This document shows positions 7,951-15,700 of a stretch of DNA of 21,561 nucleotides, piece by piece. Under the pieces are notes generated by a model. It ran no database searches, had not been told where the DNA came from, and saw only the letters and a list, made by a program, of their open reading frames with translations. The DNA comes from JAKORR01 sp964608495. Its GTDB lineage: Bacteria; Armatimonadota; Zipacnadia; Zipacnadales; FEN-943. A program made the translations under genes and the position numbers. The DNA is taken from the NCBI GenBank assembly GCA_964608495.1, contig CAZSOQ010000080.1, positions 1-21,561 on the forward strand, given 5' to 3'. Position 1 is the stretch's first letter, and each line of letters begins with the position of its first letter.

Positions 7951-8031
7951 CCTGTCCCCGCCGGCTGCCGGGCCCTCTGTCGCTCTGCGCGGCCGAACCT
8001 CAGCCTTCCGGCGGCAACGTCTCGACCTCTC

Positions 8032-8046
8032 GCAGTGTACCACTGC
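8032..8046. promoter_or_regulatory. perfect dyad, possible operator
   Basis: GCAGTG-TAC-CACTGC is a perfect 6-bp inverted repeat with a three-base centre. It lies almost midway between the divergent starts at 7891 and 8184, as expected for a regulator site shared by both genes. No regulator gene is nearby. Confidence 0.35.
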
Positions 8047-8171
8047 CTTCCTGTCCCGACCACGTCGCCCGGTCCGCGTGAACCATCGAGCGTGCAGGAC
8101 GTCAACGGCAGGGGGGCCCGCCGTGGCGTTGCGCTTCCGTCCCGCGCCCCCGGCGACCCATTCGCTTGGGC

Positions 8172-8177
8172 GAGGAG
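8172..8177 (+). promoter_or_regulatory. ribosome binding site deciding the esterase start
   Basis: GAGGAG lies six bases before the ATG at 8184. It argues against the in-frame TTG at 8166, which would place this site inside the coding region. Confidence 0.6.
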
Positions 8178-8183
8178 CTGACG

Positions 8184-9326
8184 ATGATGACGGTCCGTAC
8201 CCTCCAGATCGCGCTTGCCGGGGCAGCGGTGGTCGTCCTCGCGCCCTGTCAGGGCCAGCCGCCGCAGCAGTTCATCGCACGCAACGACGGCGACGGCGAC
8301 GGTCGCCTGAGCCGCCAGGAGTTCCCCGAGGGCATGCGGCAGCTCTTCGACCGCATTGACGCCAATCGCGACGGCTTTGTCACCGCCGAAGAGGCAGCGG
8401 CCTTCGCGCGCGCCAGGAGCAACCAGCCCCCAGGCGCGCCGGGCGCGCAGCGTCCGCAGCGCCCGCCCCTGCCGCCGCCGGACTACGCCAACGTCAGCTA
8501 CGGTGCCCACGAGCGCAACGTATTCGACCTTTGGCTGGCGAAGTCCGACACGCCCACCCCACTGGTCATCTTCTACCACGGCGGAGGCTTCCGTGGAGGC
8601 GACAAGGGCTCCCTCGACCCCCAGCTCCTGGCGGGCCTGCGCGGGGGCGGTGTATCCGTGGCCGCGGCCAACTACCGCCTCTCGGGCGTCGCGCCCTTCC
8701 CGGCCCAGATGCTGGACTGCGCGAGGGCCCTGCAGTTCCTGCGCTACCACGCGGCCGACTACAACCTGGACCCGACCCGGGTGGGAGCCACCGGCGGCTC
8801 GGCGGGCGCCGGCATATCCCTGTGGCTAGCCTTCCACGACGACCTCGCCGACCCCGCCAGTGACGACCCCGTCGCCATTCAATCCACGCGCCTCACCTGC
8901 GCCGTCGTCTACGCCGCCCAGTCCTCCTATGATCCCCGGTTCATCATGAAGCTCTTCGACACCGACCAGGTGGACCCGGCGCTGGTCTTGTTCTTCGGCA
9001 TGGCCGACGCCTCCGACGTGGCCGACCCGCGGTTCCACCCGCTCTTCGAGGAAGCCTCGGCGATCAACCACACCACCGCGGACGATGCGCCCGTGATGCT
9101 CTTCTACCCGCAGGCCAACGACCCCCTGCCCCCCAACTCACCCGGCTCGCAGCACATCCACCACCCGAAGTTCGGCTTCGTCTTGAAGGAGAAGCTCGAC
9201 GCGCTGGGTGTGGAGTGCGTGCTGAAGCTGCGTGAGGACTACCCGCCGGGCGCGCCGGGTGGTGGGCCGGTGCAGGACTACGTGAAGTTCTTCCTGGCCA
9301 AGCTGGCGCCGCAGCCGGCCGGGTAG
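8184..9326 (+). CDS. secreted EF-hand / alpha-beta hydrolase esterase
   Basis: The 380-residue protein starts at the ATG at 8184, six bases after GAGGAG. Residues 1-24 form a signal peptide; the Cys at 22 is preceded by Pro, so a lipobox is unlikely. Two EF-hand loops follow: D35-E46 (DGDGDGRLSRQE) and D59-E70 (DANRDGFVTAEE), each with the calcium ligands at positions 1, 3, 5 and 12. After a Pro/Arg-rich linker comes an alpha/beta hydrolase with an HGGG oxyanion motif (H132) and the nucleophile elbow GGSAG (S206), as in hormone-sensitive-lipase and BD-FAE carbohydrate-esterase families. A usual C-terminal GH(G/S/A)F histidine is not visible; HIHHPKFG may supply it. The likely role is hydrolysis of ester groups on extracellular glycans, with calcium-dependent folding or anchoring. 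Substrate not determinable. Confidence 0.88.
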   Translation: MMTVRTLQIALAGAAVVVLAPCQGQPPQQFIARNDGDGDGRLSRQEFPEGMRQLFDRIDANRDGFVTAEEAAAFARARSNQPPGAPGAQRPQRPPLPPPDYANVSYGAHERNVFDLWLAKSDTPTPLVIFYHGGGFRGGDKGSLDPQLLAGLRGGGVSVAAANYRLSGVAPFPAQMLDCARALQFLRYHAADYNLDPTRVGATGGSAGAGISLWLAFHDDLADPASDDPVAIQSTRLTCAVVYAAQSSYDPRFIMKLFDTDQVDPALVLFFGMADASDVADPRFHPLFEEASAINHTTADDAPVMLFYPQANDPLPPNSPGSQHIHHPKFGFVLKEKLDALGVECVLKLREDYPPGAPGGGPVQDYVKFFLAKLAPQPAG

Positions 9327-9352
9327 AGGAGGGCCGCGGTGGCCGCCTCGGC

Positions 9353-10531
9353 CTAGTACAGGCTGTCCCCGTCGGCCGGCTCATCGCCGGCCTCCGGTTC
9401 GGCCTCACGCTCCTCGGGGCCCTCCACCTCGGGCGCGCCTCCCGCCGGCTCGGGTGCCTCGGCCGGCGCCTCGGCTCCCGGCGGCGGAGGCAGCTCGGTT
9501 TCCGACCACGACTCCTGCGGCGACACATCAAGCTCGGCTTCCTGGTACGCCTGCTCCGGTGGCGGCGGCAAGTCCTCCGACATCGCTGGCGCGGCAGGCC
9601 CTTCGCCCGTGGGCCTCTCGTCGAAGATGGGCCCCGCGGCCGCCGGCGCCACGGGCCCCTCGGCCGCCGGCAGCTTCGCCTCGACCCCGAGCCGACTGCC
9701 GATCTGATCGGCCATCAACTGCAGGTCGAAGGCCTCCTTCCGCACCCTCAGATCGTAGTAGAGGATCACCAGCCCGGTCATCGTCAGCGGCAGGAGCAGC
9801 ATACCCAGCAGTGTACTGACCAACTGCTGCAGCCCCTGGGCCAGGCCCGGCGCCCCGGCGGCTCCCAGGACGGCGAAGGCGATCCCGAAGGGCATACTGA
9901 CGGCGGCTTGGATCACTGCCACGATCAGCCCGAAGAGGAGCATCGTCCCGAACACGCGCCACCAGTAGCCCTTCACGAGCTCGGCGCTCCTGTTGACGGC
10001 GGCTCCCGGCCCCAGGCCCTCGAGCACCACCAGCGGCCAGGCGAAGGACAGCGCCACGGCCGCATAGACTCCGGGTATGACACATAGCAGGAAGCCCAGG
10101 AACGTAATAAGGCCCACGATCAGCCAGGTGACCAGCAGGGGGCCGATGTTGCGCGTGACCTGCGCGTAGGCGTCGGCCGGACGCACCTCCGCGCCCAGGT
10201 AAGAGCGGCTGATCGCCACGGCGAGCGCGGCGTACACGATGGCGTACCCGATCAGCCACAGCCCGTACAGCAAGAGGCCGCCGCCGGCCGCCCCGACGAT
10301 CATCGGCGTCGAGAAGCCGAAAAGGTCCTGCCCCGGCGTTGGCGTCTTCATGACGCTGCCGAGGAAGAGGCCAACGAGCACAGCCTGCACGATCCCCAGG
10401 GGCACATACACCACCGCCGCAATCGTCACGAGGGGCACGAACCTTCGCCGGTACAGCCTGAAGGCCGCATCCAGTATCTCGGCTACGGACAGGGGCCTCA
10501 GCGCGGGTGTCTCGGAGGCCACGAACCTCAC
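9353..10531 (-). CDS. GPDPase-type polytopic membrane protein with acidic tail
   Basis: The protein has up to 392 residues. The N-terminus RPLSVAEILDAAFRLYRRRF is the amphipathic opening typical of proteins related to the glycerophosphodiester phosphodiesterase membrane domain. Hydrophobic spans lie near residues 31-60, 77-107, 130-170, 193-222 and 234-260, giving about six membrane helices. From about residue 283 onward the chain is a Pro/Glu/Ala-rich, probably disordered tail ending ADGDSLY, with no enzymatic motif. The start is uncertain: GTG at 10531, or GTG at 10522, which is better spaced from a G-rich site. The gene converges on the esterase with only 26 bases between stops. Function unknown. 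Confidence 0.75.
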   Translation of the reverse strand: MRFVASETPALRPLSVAEILDAAFRLYRRRFVPLVTIAAVVYVPLGIVQAVLVGLFLGSVMKTPTPGQDLFGFSTPMIVGAAGGGLLLYGLWLIGYAIVYAALAVAISRSYLGAEVRPADAYAQVTRNIGPLLVTWLIVGLITFLGFLLCVIPGVYAAVALSFAWPLVVLEGLGPGAAVNRSAELVKGYWWRVFGTMLLFGLIVAVIQAAVSMPFGIAFAVLGAAGAPGLAQGLQQLVSTLLGMLLLPLTMTGLVILYYDLRVRKEAFDLQLMADQIGSRLGVEAKLPAAEGPVAPAAAGPIFDERPTGEGPAAPAMSEDLPPPPEQAYQEAELDVSPQESWSETELPPPPGAEAPAEAPEPAGGAPEVEGPEEREAEPEAGDEPADGDSLY

Positions 10532-10596
10532 CCCCCTGGCTCGTCTTGACCACCGCTGAGGAAGCTATCACACACCCTCGCCGCGCGCAACCCCTT

Positions 10597-10636
10597 CCCT
10601 GCGGGCCCGCGCCCATGCGCCGCGCCGACCGCAGGG
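10597..10636 (-). terminator. hairpin after the RNase H gene
   Basis: CCCTGCGG (10597-10604) and CCGCAGGG (10629-10636) form a perfect 8-bp inverted repeat around 24 GC-rich bases, starting five bases past the RNase H stop. No strong T run follows, so intrinsic termination is only probable. Confidence 0.45.
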
Positions 10637-10641
10637 CCCGC

Positions 10642-11082
10642 CTAGGGGGTGGGGGTATCGCCGCTGTCGGCGGCCCTCTCCGCTCCCTGCTTGGCCAGCG
10701 CATCGGCCTCGCGGTTCTCCTCGCGGGGAACGTGCTGCCACGTGACCTCCTCGAACCGCCTCGTGAGCTTCATCGCCCATTCATGGAGGGGGCGCAGGTG
10801 CGCGGCCTTCACGCGGTACTCGCCCCGCATCTGCTTCACCAGCAGCTCCGAATCCGACCGCACGGTCACCCGGCGCGCCTGCCGCGCCGCGGCCTCGTGC
10901 AGGCCCGCGATGAGCGCGCGGTACTCCGCCACATTGTTCGTGGTTGCGCCGAGTGGAATGGACGCGCGATGGATGACTTCACCACCGGCCGTCAGCACGA
11001 TCCCCGCGCCGGCCGGGCCGGGGTTCCCCAAGCTCGCGCCGTCAACGTACACCGTGATGTCCTCTGTCTTCCTGGCTGCCAT
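10642..11082 (-). CDS. rnhA: ribonuclease HI family protein
   Basis: The protein has 146 residues. It degrades the RNA strand of RNA-DNA hybrids in the cytoplasm, removing primers and R-loops. The four acidic metal ligands are all in place: D14 (VYVDGASLGNPG), E53 (NNVAEYRAL), D77 (VRSDSELL) and D127 (READALA). Length and the compact middle (no obvious basic protrusion) resemble the archaeal/Bacillus YpdQ-like RNase HI type more than E. coli RnhA. The ATG at 11082 has AGGAG seven bases upstream. The last ten residues are a Ser/Asp/Thr/Pro tail. It is divergent from the 57-residue membrane protein gene. Confidence 0.92.
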   Translation of the reverse strand: MAARKTEDITVYVDGASLGNPGPAGAGIVLTAGGEVIHRASIPLGATTNNVAEYRALIAGLHEAAARQARRVTVRSDSELLVKQMRGEYRVKAAHLRPLHEWAMKLTRRFEEVTWQHVPREENREADALAKQGAERAADSGDTPTP

Positions 11083-11148
11083 CGGGTGACTCCTTCGTGG
11101 CCGTTGCCTTCCACGGCCGGGCTTCCCCTGCTTCGGTGACCTAGACCT

Positions 11149-11164
11149 CGAGGACGCATCCTCG
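11149..11164. promoter_or_regulatory. inverted repeat in divergent promoter region
   Basis: CGAGGA (11149-11154) and TCCTCG (11159-11164) pair perfectly around CGCA, and the stem extends by a wobble and a C-G pair. It lies between the divergent RNase H and small membrane protein genes. A TAAAGT at 11185-11190 could be a -10 for the rightward gene, but no -35 is clear. Confidence 0.3.
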
Positions 11165-11235
11165 GGCCTGCCCGTATCTCACCCTAAAGTAGCCTCTCCC
11201 TCGGCCGATACACACGGCGGAGGGAGTGTACCGCC

Positions 11236-11409
11236 ATGCTAATGTATGTCATCGCAGCCGTGATCGCGGTATGGTTCGCGCTCGGCCTTCTGGCCATCTG
11301 CGCCTGCGTGGCCGGTGGGCGAGCGGAGAATCGAGAGCGGCTCCTCGAGGAGGAGCGTCCCGACCAGGAGCAGGAGCGCTCGCGGCCCCTCCGCGCGGCC
11401 ATGTTCTGA
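11236..11409 (+). CDS. 57-residue single-span membrane protein
   Basis: This short ORF starts MLMYVIAAVIAVWFALGLLA, giving one membrane helix at residues 1-26, followed by CACVAGG and a charged tail rich in Glu and Arg (RLLEEERPDQEQERSR) ending AAMF. GGAGGGAG at 11219-11226 provides a good ribosome site nine bases before the ATG. The hydrophobic-then-charged layout, the ribosome site and a terminator-like hairpin just after the stop argue that it is real. The N-terminus is probably outside and the charged tail cytoplasmic. No family recognised. Confidence 0.6.
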   Translation: MLMYVIAAVIAVWFALGLLAICACVAGGRAENRERLLEEERPDQEQERSRPLRAAMF

Positions 11410-11413
11410 CGCC

Positions 11414-11437
11414 CCGGGGGGCCTTCCGGCGCCCCGG
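11414..11437. terminator. terminator-like hairpin between convergent genes
   Basis: CCGGGGGGCC (11414-11423) pairs with GGCGCCCCGG (11428-11437), with one mismatch and a TTCC loop. It fills the 45-base gap between the stops of the 57-residue ORF and the nucleotidyltransferase, so it could serve both. No T tract. Confidence 0.5.
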
Positions 11438-11454
11438 CGGCCGCCCGATGGCCG

Positions 11455-12483
11455 CTATCCCGACGGCGGCAGGACAACCGGGCTGTCGGGCAGGCCGGGC
11501 AGCACGCTGCCCGCCGGCACCTTGGCCATGCTCTCGGCATACACCCAGCACAGGCGGCTGTCCGCGCCCACTGTCACGCCCGACCCCAGCACGCAATCCT
11601 CGGCCACCGTCCCGGGCCCCAGACGGCAGTCCGCCAGCAGGGCTACATTGGGCCCAACCGCGCCTGCGGCGTCCACCCGTACCCCCGGCCCCACCAGCAC
11701 CGGGGGCTCGACCCTCACGTCCTCGGCGAGTTCCGCCGTCTCGTGAATCGCGATTCCGCCCTCCTCGCGGCTCTGTATCACGACCCCATTCATCGCGATG
11801 ACGTTAGACGGCCGCGCCACGTCCGACCAGTATCCTTCCACCTCGACCGACCGCAGTCGCCCGCCCTCGGCGATGAGCTGCGCGACGGCTTGCGGCAGCT
11901 CGATCTCGCCTCGCGGCGACGGCGGCAGCTCGGCGGTGAGCTCCAGCACGCGCGGCGGCAGCACCAGGACCCCGGCGTTGTTGTACTGCGTCGTCGAAGC
12001 CCCGCGCTCGGGCTTCTCGATGATCTCCGCCACCGTGCCTTCCTCCACGTACACCGCCGCCCCTTCCCACGGGTCGTCCACCCAGTTCACGCTCAGCACG
12101 CCGTCCGCCTGGCCCTCAAAGGCCCGCAGGACCCGCTCATAGTGCCCCTGGGGCACCAGTATGTCGCCCCAGGACAGCAGGAAGGGCTCGTCGCCGATGA
12201 AGTCTCGCGCCAGCAGCACCGCCGAACCCGTCCCCTTCGGCTCGGGCTGGACGACGTAGCTCAGCTCCGCGCCCCAGGCCGACCCGTCCCCCAGGGCCTC
12301 GGTCATCTTGTCCCGCAGATGCCCCACGACGATGCGTATCTCCCTCACGCCCGCCCGGACGAAGCCCTCGATGATGTGCGTGATCAACGGCTGACCGCCC
12401 ACCGGCACCAGCGGCTTGGGCCGCCAGTAGGTGATGGGTCTCATCCGCTTGCCTTCGCCCGCGGCGACGATAACGCCCCGCAT
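11455..12483 (-). CDS. sugar-1-phosphate nucleotidyltransferase with beta-helix tail
   Basis: The protein has 342 residues. It would transfer a nucleotide from an NTP to a sugar 1-phosphate in the cytoplasm, making an activated sugar for glycan synthesis. The GT-A-like core (1-235) has the signature AAGEGKRMRPITYWRPKPL (residues 7-25), WGD with metal-binding D107, EKP at 156-158 and WSDV with D221. Residues about 248-318 form hexapeptide repeats of a left-handed beta-helix (VLVGPGVRV, GAVGPNVAL, CRLGPGTVAEDC, VLGSGVTVGADS), as in GlmU/RmlA-like mannose- or glucose-1-phosphate transferases. No acetyltransferase His is evident, so this half may only aid oligomerisation or regulation. The ATG at 12483 follows GGAGG by eight bases. 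Base and sugar specificity unknown. Confidence 0.88.
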   Translation of the reverse strand: MRGVIVAAGEGKRMRPITYWRPKPLVPVGGQPLITHIIEGFVRAGVREIRIVVGHLRDKMTEALGDGSAWGAELSYVVQPEPKGTGSAVLLARDFIGDEPFLLSWGDILVPQGHYERVLRAFEGQADGVLSVNWVDDPWEGAAVYVEEGTVAEIIEKPERGASTTQYNNAGVLVLPPRVLELTAELPPSPRGEIELPQAVAQLIAEGGRLRSVEVEGYWSDVARPSNVIAMNGVVIQSREEGGIAIHETAELAEDVRVEPPVLVGPGVRVDAAGAVGPNVALLADCRLGPGTVAEDCVLGSGVTVGADSRLCWVYAESMAKVPAGSVLPGLPDSPVVLPPSG

Positions 12484-12552
12484 TGATCTTGCCTCCCGGC
12501 CGCTGGACGGGGGCCATTCTACGCCAGCTGACGGCCCGTGCCCACCGGCGGT

Positions 12553-12714
12553 GGCCTGCGCCTCTGGGCGACGGGCCGCGCCTCNNNNNNNNNNNNNNNN
12601 NNNNNNNNNNNNNNNNNNNNNNNNNNNNNNNNNNNNNNNNNNNNNNNNNNNNNNNNNNNNNNNNNNNNNNNNNNNNNNNNNNNNACGGGCTGCGCCTCCG
12701 GGCGACGGCCTGCG
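12553..12714. repeat. 20-bp tandem repeats bordering the assembly gap
   Basis: A 20-bp unit, GGCCTGCGCCTCTGGGCGAC, occupies 12553-12572; a second copy begins at 12573 and is cut by the gap at 12584. After the gap, a full copy lies at 12687-12706 (preceded by AC, the end of another unit), and a partial copy GGCCTGCG follows at 12707-12714. The array therefore runs through the gap; its copy number is unknown. Confidence 0.7.
12585..12684. other. 100-base N run, assembly gap
   Basis: Exactly 100 N mark a scaffold join of unknown true length, placed inside the 20-bp repeat array. It lies between the glycosidase gene and the nucleotidyltransferase gene, so the 5' regulatory region of the latter may be incomplete and a missing gene cannot be excluded. 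Confidence 0.98.
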
Positions 12715-12754
12715 ACGCCGTCGGCGCCCGTGCCCCGGCCTCGGCCCTCAGCCC

Positions 12755-15700
12755 CTACCGCCCGGCGATCTCGAAGCGGAAGACCTCCGTGTCCGTGGGC
12801 AGCACCAGTCGTCCCTCCTCCACGGTCGTCTCCACGTCACCCCCGGCCGTCCCGGCTTCGTCGTAGGCCGTGACGCGCACCGTCGCGCCCAGCCCCAGCG
12901 CGCCCGCGTCCACCCGCAGCACCGTCACCTTCCCGAGCGGCCACAGGCTCCACACTCCCTCCGCCGATCGCTTCAGTATCGCGGCCCCGTCCGTGTCCGC
13001 GGGGCCCACCACCTGTCGCTTGCCGCGAGCGTCCACGAACCACGTCCCCTCTTGGGACGCGACGTCCACGCGCCCCCCCGCGCCCGCCGCCGAGTACACC
13101 AGCATGCCCTCGGGCCCCTGCGCCAGGAACCCCGACGGCGGCAGCGCGTAGCCGGCGCCCTCGGCCTCCACCGGCCAGTCCTTCGCCAGGCTCCCGTTCA
13201 CCCACACCCGCAGCCCGTTCGCATAGCGCACGTACACCTGGCTCTCGCGGTAGATCCCCGACCGCACCGCCTCGCTCGTGCCCAGCATCCGGCCGCTTTC
13301 GGGGTCCCGATAGCGAATCTCCTCCACGGGGCACATGGCGTACAGTTTATGCAGCGGCTGCAGCAGGTAGTAGGTCTTGATGTCCGTATCGTAGTCGCGG
13401 AAGCGCAGGCCCGTGAACGTCCCCTGGTGCCCATAGGCCACCGTCGCCGCGGTGTACCGGTCCTGCGCCGCTTCCCAGCCGCCCAGCGAGGCCGCGGCGT
13501 CGGGCCCGTCCACGTAGCGGCTGATCCAGCTCATCCCCGCGTCCATCTCCAGCGGGTGAATCTTCAGCAGATCGAAGTCCACGAGGAAGGGCTCCAGATG
13601 CGGATGGGGCGACCGGATCTGCGCGTCGCTGCCGTCCGCCAGCCCGGCGTAGAGCCAGTGCATGCTCCCCTCGCTGTACACGGCCCCGTAGGACGCCCGC
13701 TCGTTCATGAGCAGCTTCCCGTAGCAGCGGTAGGTCGTCCCGAACTGCGCCGCCCCGGCCAGTCTCGCGTCGAAGTCCACCTTGCCCCACGGCGCCGCGG
13801 CCGTGTGCACATCGCAGAACGACCCCTGCGTGCCGAAGCGCCCGGCGATACGCGGCGCGTAGCGGGCCTCCAGCTCCACGGCCCGCAGTGGCTTGAGGGG
13901 GTATGACCCCGGCCAGCACTGCGCGCTGATGTCGCCGTCGGGCAGCAGGTTGATGTTGTCCCACTCGAAGTCCGCTGCCACGGGCTGCAGGTCCGTGTAG
14001 TTCGTGTACAGCACGGGCAGGAAGCCCATCGCCTGCAGCTGCTCCAGGTAGCGCTTCACGGCCACGTCCCCCGCCACCGGCGCCGCGTGTTCCGTGAGCG
14101 TCCATTCCTGCGGCCCCTGCGGCACGTCCGACCACATCCCGTCGAAGTGCCGTATGTACACCTTCTCCACGCCGTAGGAATGCAGTCGTTGCCAGTGCTC
14201 AAGCTGCTCGGCCAGCAGCGAGGCCCGCCCGCCCGTGTAGTGGCAGTAGGCCGCCAGCTTCTCCCGGTTGGGCGACGGCGGGTGTGGGATGTTCGGCAGC
14301 GTCTCCCGCAACTCGGACGACACGGTGAGGACATACCGCTCGCGCAGCACGTTCCTGCGCCCATGGCTGCGCGTGTCGTACTTCACCCCCGGCACGTAGG
14401 TCAGCGCGCTCGCGGCCAGGCTATCCACCCTGTGCGAAAGGTCGGCCCCGAAGGTCAGCCCCGATGCCCGCGACCGATACCAGTCGGGGTATCCCGACAC
14501 GAAGAGGTGGTCCGTCACGACCACGCCGCCGTCGCGCCCGTAGTCCCACACGCCCCACGACCAGTAGGGCACGGGCACGAACCGCGCCTCCGCTGCGCTC
14601 TCGAAGTGCCCGGGCGAGAAGCCCGTCAGCGCCTCGTCCGTGCCCTCGATCTCCACCAGCAGGCTCTTGCCGCGCACGCTCAGGCTCAGCGCATACTCCG
14701 TCGCGGCTCCCCCGGCCTCGCACCTCCAGACGGTCCTCACGGAGTTCTCGTCACGCTCCAGGCTCACACGCGTCCGCCGCACCCCGGGGCTCGCGGGCAG
14801 GAAGCGTCGTCCCCCCAGCTCGACCAGGGGCCCGCCCTCGGCGGCCAGGCGGCAGTTCTCACTGGCCTCGCCGCGCTCCCACGTCGCCTCGACGTCGTCC
14901 AGCGTCCCCGTCAGCGGCGTGTAGCGATACGTAACCTTCTCGTCCGCGCCCTCGTAGACCAGCCGCCAGGCGTCCCCGTCCGCCTCGACGCGGTTGCTGA
15001 AGGCCGCCCTGGGCGTGTCCGGCAGCAGCCCGTCCGGCGAGGTGGGGAAGGGCAGATCCTCCAGGCTCACGCTCGTGCTCAGCTCCGGCGCCGGTGTCTC
15101 CTTGGCGAAGACCAGCGCGTCCAGCAGCAGCGATCGGGCCCGGGTGTTGGTGCAGCCGTCGAAGCCCACGCCCGTGCACACCAGCGGCCGCGGCCATTCC
15201 CGCGGAATCCGCGCGCGGGCCACATACCAGTACGGGTAGGCGATCGCGCCCGGGAACTGCAGCCGTCGGCCCTGGCCCTCGCCGTCCTGCAGCTCGACCC
15301 AGTACCGCAGCAGCGGCATCTCCGGCGTGCGTTCCTCGACCCAGCCGAGTGCTCGCCCCAGCAGCCACAGCCGCGCCACGTCGGCCTCCTCGGGCACGGG
15401 CAGCGGGACCTTCGGGCGCAGCACGAAGCCACTGCGTCGCTCGCCGCCCACATACCCCACCTTCAGCGACGCCTCGGACCAGCACAGCTCCTCGCGGGTC
15501 CTTTCCAGCGTCGCTGATCCGCCCTCGAGGCCCTCGACGCTCCAGTCGCGCGGGTCGGCCTCGCCGAACCGTACCGCCGGCTCGACGGGCAGGGCCTTCA
15601 CGAGGGCCCGGGGCCGCGCCCCTATCCACTCAGCCTGCTCACCTGCGGCCGGCGGCCTGCGCACCCATCGGCACTGGCCGTCCTCCTCGACGATACTCCC

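Noticed and set aside
7389..8750. 453-codon minus-strand frame across the phosphatase and esterase region
   Set aside because: It overlaps two well-supported genes, and its Gly/Arg-rich translation matches nothing recognisable.
9528..10703. 391-codon minus-strand frame overlapping the membrane protein
   Set aside because: It is another frame of the GPDPase-type membrane protein gene. The translation lacks hydrophobic spans and is Arg/Gly-rich.
12585..12684. Open frames reading through the N run
   Set aside because: The N run carries no sequence information, so apparent frames crossing it are artefacts.
12553..12714. CRISPR array at the gap
   Set aside because: The 20-bp units are directly adjacent with no spacers, so this is a tandem repeat and not a CRISPR array. 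No cas genes are present.
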